NCBI GenBank assembly: GCA_944380695.1
Contig: CALWII010000077.1
Location: 1 to 16,037 of the forward strand
Direction: 5' to 3'
From: an uncultured Clostridia bacterium
Lineage (GTDB): Bacteria; Bacillota; Clostridia; Christensenellales; UBA1242
DNA length: 16,037 nucleotides
In this document: positions 14,961-16,037 of the stretch, one piece after another
Numbering within the stretch: position 1 is the stretch's first letter
Layout of the letters: each line of letters begins with the position of its first letter
The notes under the pieces: generated by a model
Told to the model about the DNA's origin: nothing
The model's input: the letters and a program-made list of their open reading frames with translations, nothing else
Databases searched by the model: none
Made by a program: the position numbers and the translations under genes

Positions 14961-16037
14961 TCAAACTAATTGAGATGGGTGCTTTTTGAAAAAGTCTTGT
15001 TTTTCTGCTAAAAATTTAATGTGTCCATCTTTTTTTATTGATTTATAATCATCAAATGCGCAGTCCCAAGAAAAAGCTTTTTTCTTGTCAAAACCTAAAT
15101 AATCGGCAACATTTTCTGTGCCACTTGGTGCCATTGGATGCAAAAGCAAGTTGGCAGTTTTTATTAATTGAAGAGTGTTTACAGTTAAAAGCTTCAACTT
15201 TTCTTCATCGCAAGAGTTTACTTCTTTGACCCACATTTTGTTTATATCTCTAACAAAAACATCAACAATATTAATCACCTGGTGAAGTTTTTTGTCGAAC
15301 ATAAAGCGTTCGTAGTCTAAACACGCCTTTTTACATTTTTCCATAATTTCTTGGGAAACTGTCTCCTGCGGAACAATTCCGTTAAAGTTATTTTGTGTGC
15401 TATAAAAGAATGTCCTTAATATTCGATTATAAACATTTGTAAGCAGATTTCCTTCTTTTAATACTGGGTCGATGTCATCCGGTTTTGCATCAGGGTTAAA
15501 AGGTTTTGGCATAAAATTGACATTATTATTCGACAAATTCATACCTAGAAGATGCATTCTTAATTGTTCAGGAGTGTAATAATCCAGCAATTCTCTTGCC
15601 ATAGGAGGTTTTATCGCTCCTGAAGAACTTGCCTTTTTATTTAGAAACAAGAGGTGTTTAATAGGGACGAGATGCGTTAATTGAAAATCTTTGTCTTTTG
15701 GTGGATAGCTAACATTTTTGCTTTGCATATGCAACCACATAGACTGTTGGGCAGGTCCATAGAAAGACAAATTATCTTCGCCGATTATTTGATAAATTTC
15801 TGCATCAACACTTTTCCAAAATTTTTCCCATTCGTTGTCAGGCTTCCCAACAGACTTTAAATATGCTTTTGTTATTGATATGGGCGCCCATAAACTTTCT
15901 GGCCAAACATAGAATGTTTGATTTTTTAATCCCTCTATTACAGGACAATCCACTCCCCATGGATCGTTTCCTGTTAAACGAAAAGGTACAAGAGTTTTGC
16001 CCGTGCGGTAGCGAATTGAATTATTTGCTAAAATCTC
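14961..16037 (-). CDS. Methionyl-tRNA synthetase family protein (C-terminal part, 5' end cut)
   Basis: The frame is open to the right edge (358 codons plus stop); the GTG at 15951-15953 is internal, because the reading continues upstream through DPWGVDCP and TGKTLVPFRLTG, so the real start lies outside. It is a class I synthetase of the MetG type: the catalytic-core segment FYVWPESLWAPIS, then FLNKKASSSGAIKPPMA at the place of the KMSKS loop, and a helical anticodon-binding domain with DPVLKEGNLLTNVYNRI and LLLHPMAPSGTENVADYLGF (MetG-like LHPFMP region). The KMSKS loop reads KASSS, losing the second lysine. No C-terminal EMAP/Trbp domain is present. It could be the only MetRS or a divergent paralogue; the missing N-terminus with HIGH would help decide. 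It converges on tRNA-fMet and ends at the palindromic terminator. Confidence 0.8.
   Translation of the reverse strand, partial: EILANNSIRYRTGKTLVPFRLTGNDPWGVDCPVIEGLKNQTFYVWPESLWAPISITKAYLKSVGKPDNEWEKFWKSVDAEIYQIIGEDNLSFYGPAQQSMWLHMQSKNVSYPPKDKDFQLTHLVPIKHLLFLNKKASSSGAIKPPMARELLDYYTPEQLRMHLLGMNLSNNNVNFMPKPFNPDAKPDDIDPVLKEGNLLTNVYNRILRTFFYSTQNNFNGIVPQETVSQEIMEKCKKACLDYERFMFDKKLHQVINIVDVFVRDINKMWVKEVNSCDEEKLKLLTVNTLQLIKTANLLLHPMAPSGTENVADYLGFDKKKAFSWDCAFDDYKSIKKDGHIKFLAEKQDFFKKHPSQLV

Overview
The window is an AT-rich bacterial chromosome segment, most likely from a Bacillota (Firmicutes) lineage such as an uncultured gut-type Clostridia. This is inferred from purine-rich Shine-Dalgarno sites, consensus sigma-A-type promoters with 16-17 bp spacers, a gyrB-gyrA tandem, a HelD-type RNA polymerase recycling helicase and a standard genetic code (helD ends in TGA). 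Every protein gene lies on the minus strand; only an initiator tRNA lies on the plus strand.

Right to left, which is the direction of transcription: (1) The 3' part of a methionyl-tRNA synthetase-family gene enters from the right edge and ends at a perfect-palindrome terminator. (2) A tRNA-fMet gene with its own promoter and terminator faces it, followed by a small tRNA-tail repeat. (3) A two-gene operon encodes a fused HAD 5'-nucleotidase/nucleoside hydrolase and a metallo-beta-lactamase-fold hydrolase resembling RNase Z. (4) A four-helix membrane protein of uncertain family follows, with its own promoter. (5) Next come gyrB and gyrA. (6) A short SecB-like protein ends in a good terminator. 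(7) A HelD-like helicase follows. (8) About 410 bp of non-coding DNA carries a cluster of DnaA-box sequences, iteron-like repeats and the terminator/promoter pair separating helD from hisS. (9) A tight hisS-tmk-uvrC operon comes last, followed by a strong promoter firing out of the left edge.

Most of the content is housekeeping: topology (GyrAB), repair (UvrC), dTTP synthesis (Tmk), aminoacylation and initiation (HisS, MetG-like, tRNA-fMet), and RNA polymerase recycling (HelD). The less ordinary parts are the fused nucleotidase/nucleoside hydrolase with its MBL partner, the adjacent orphan membrane protein (faintly KwaA-like), the DnaA-box cluster far from any dnaA gene, two long poly-A tracts inside uvrC (one replacing the conserved YVGKAK segment), and the tRNA-fMet tail repeat. 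All functional calls rest on motif recognition by eye; no database search was run.
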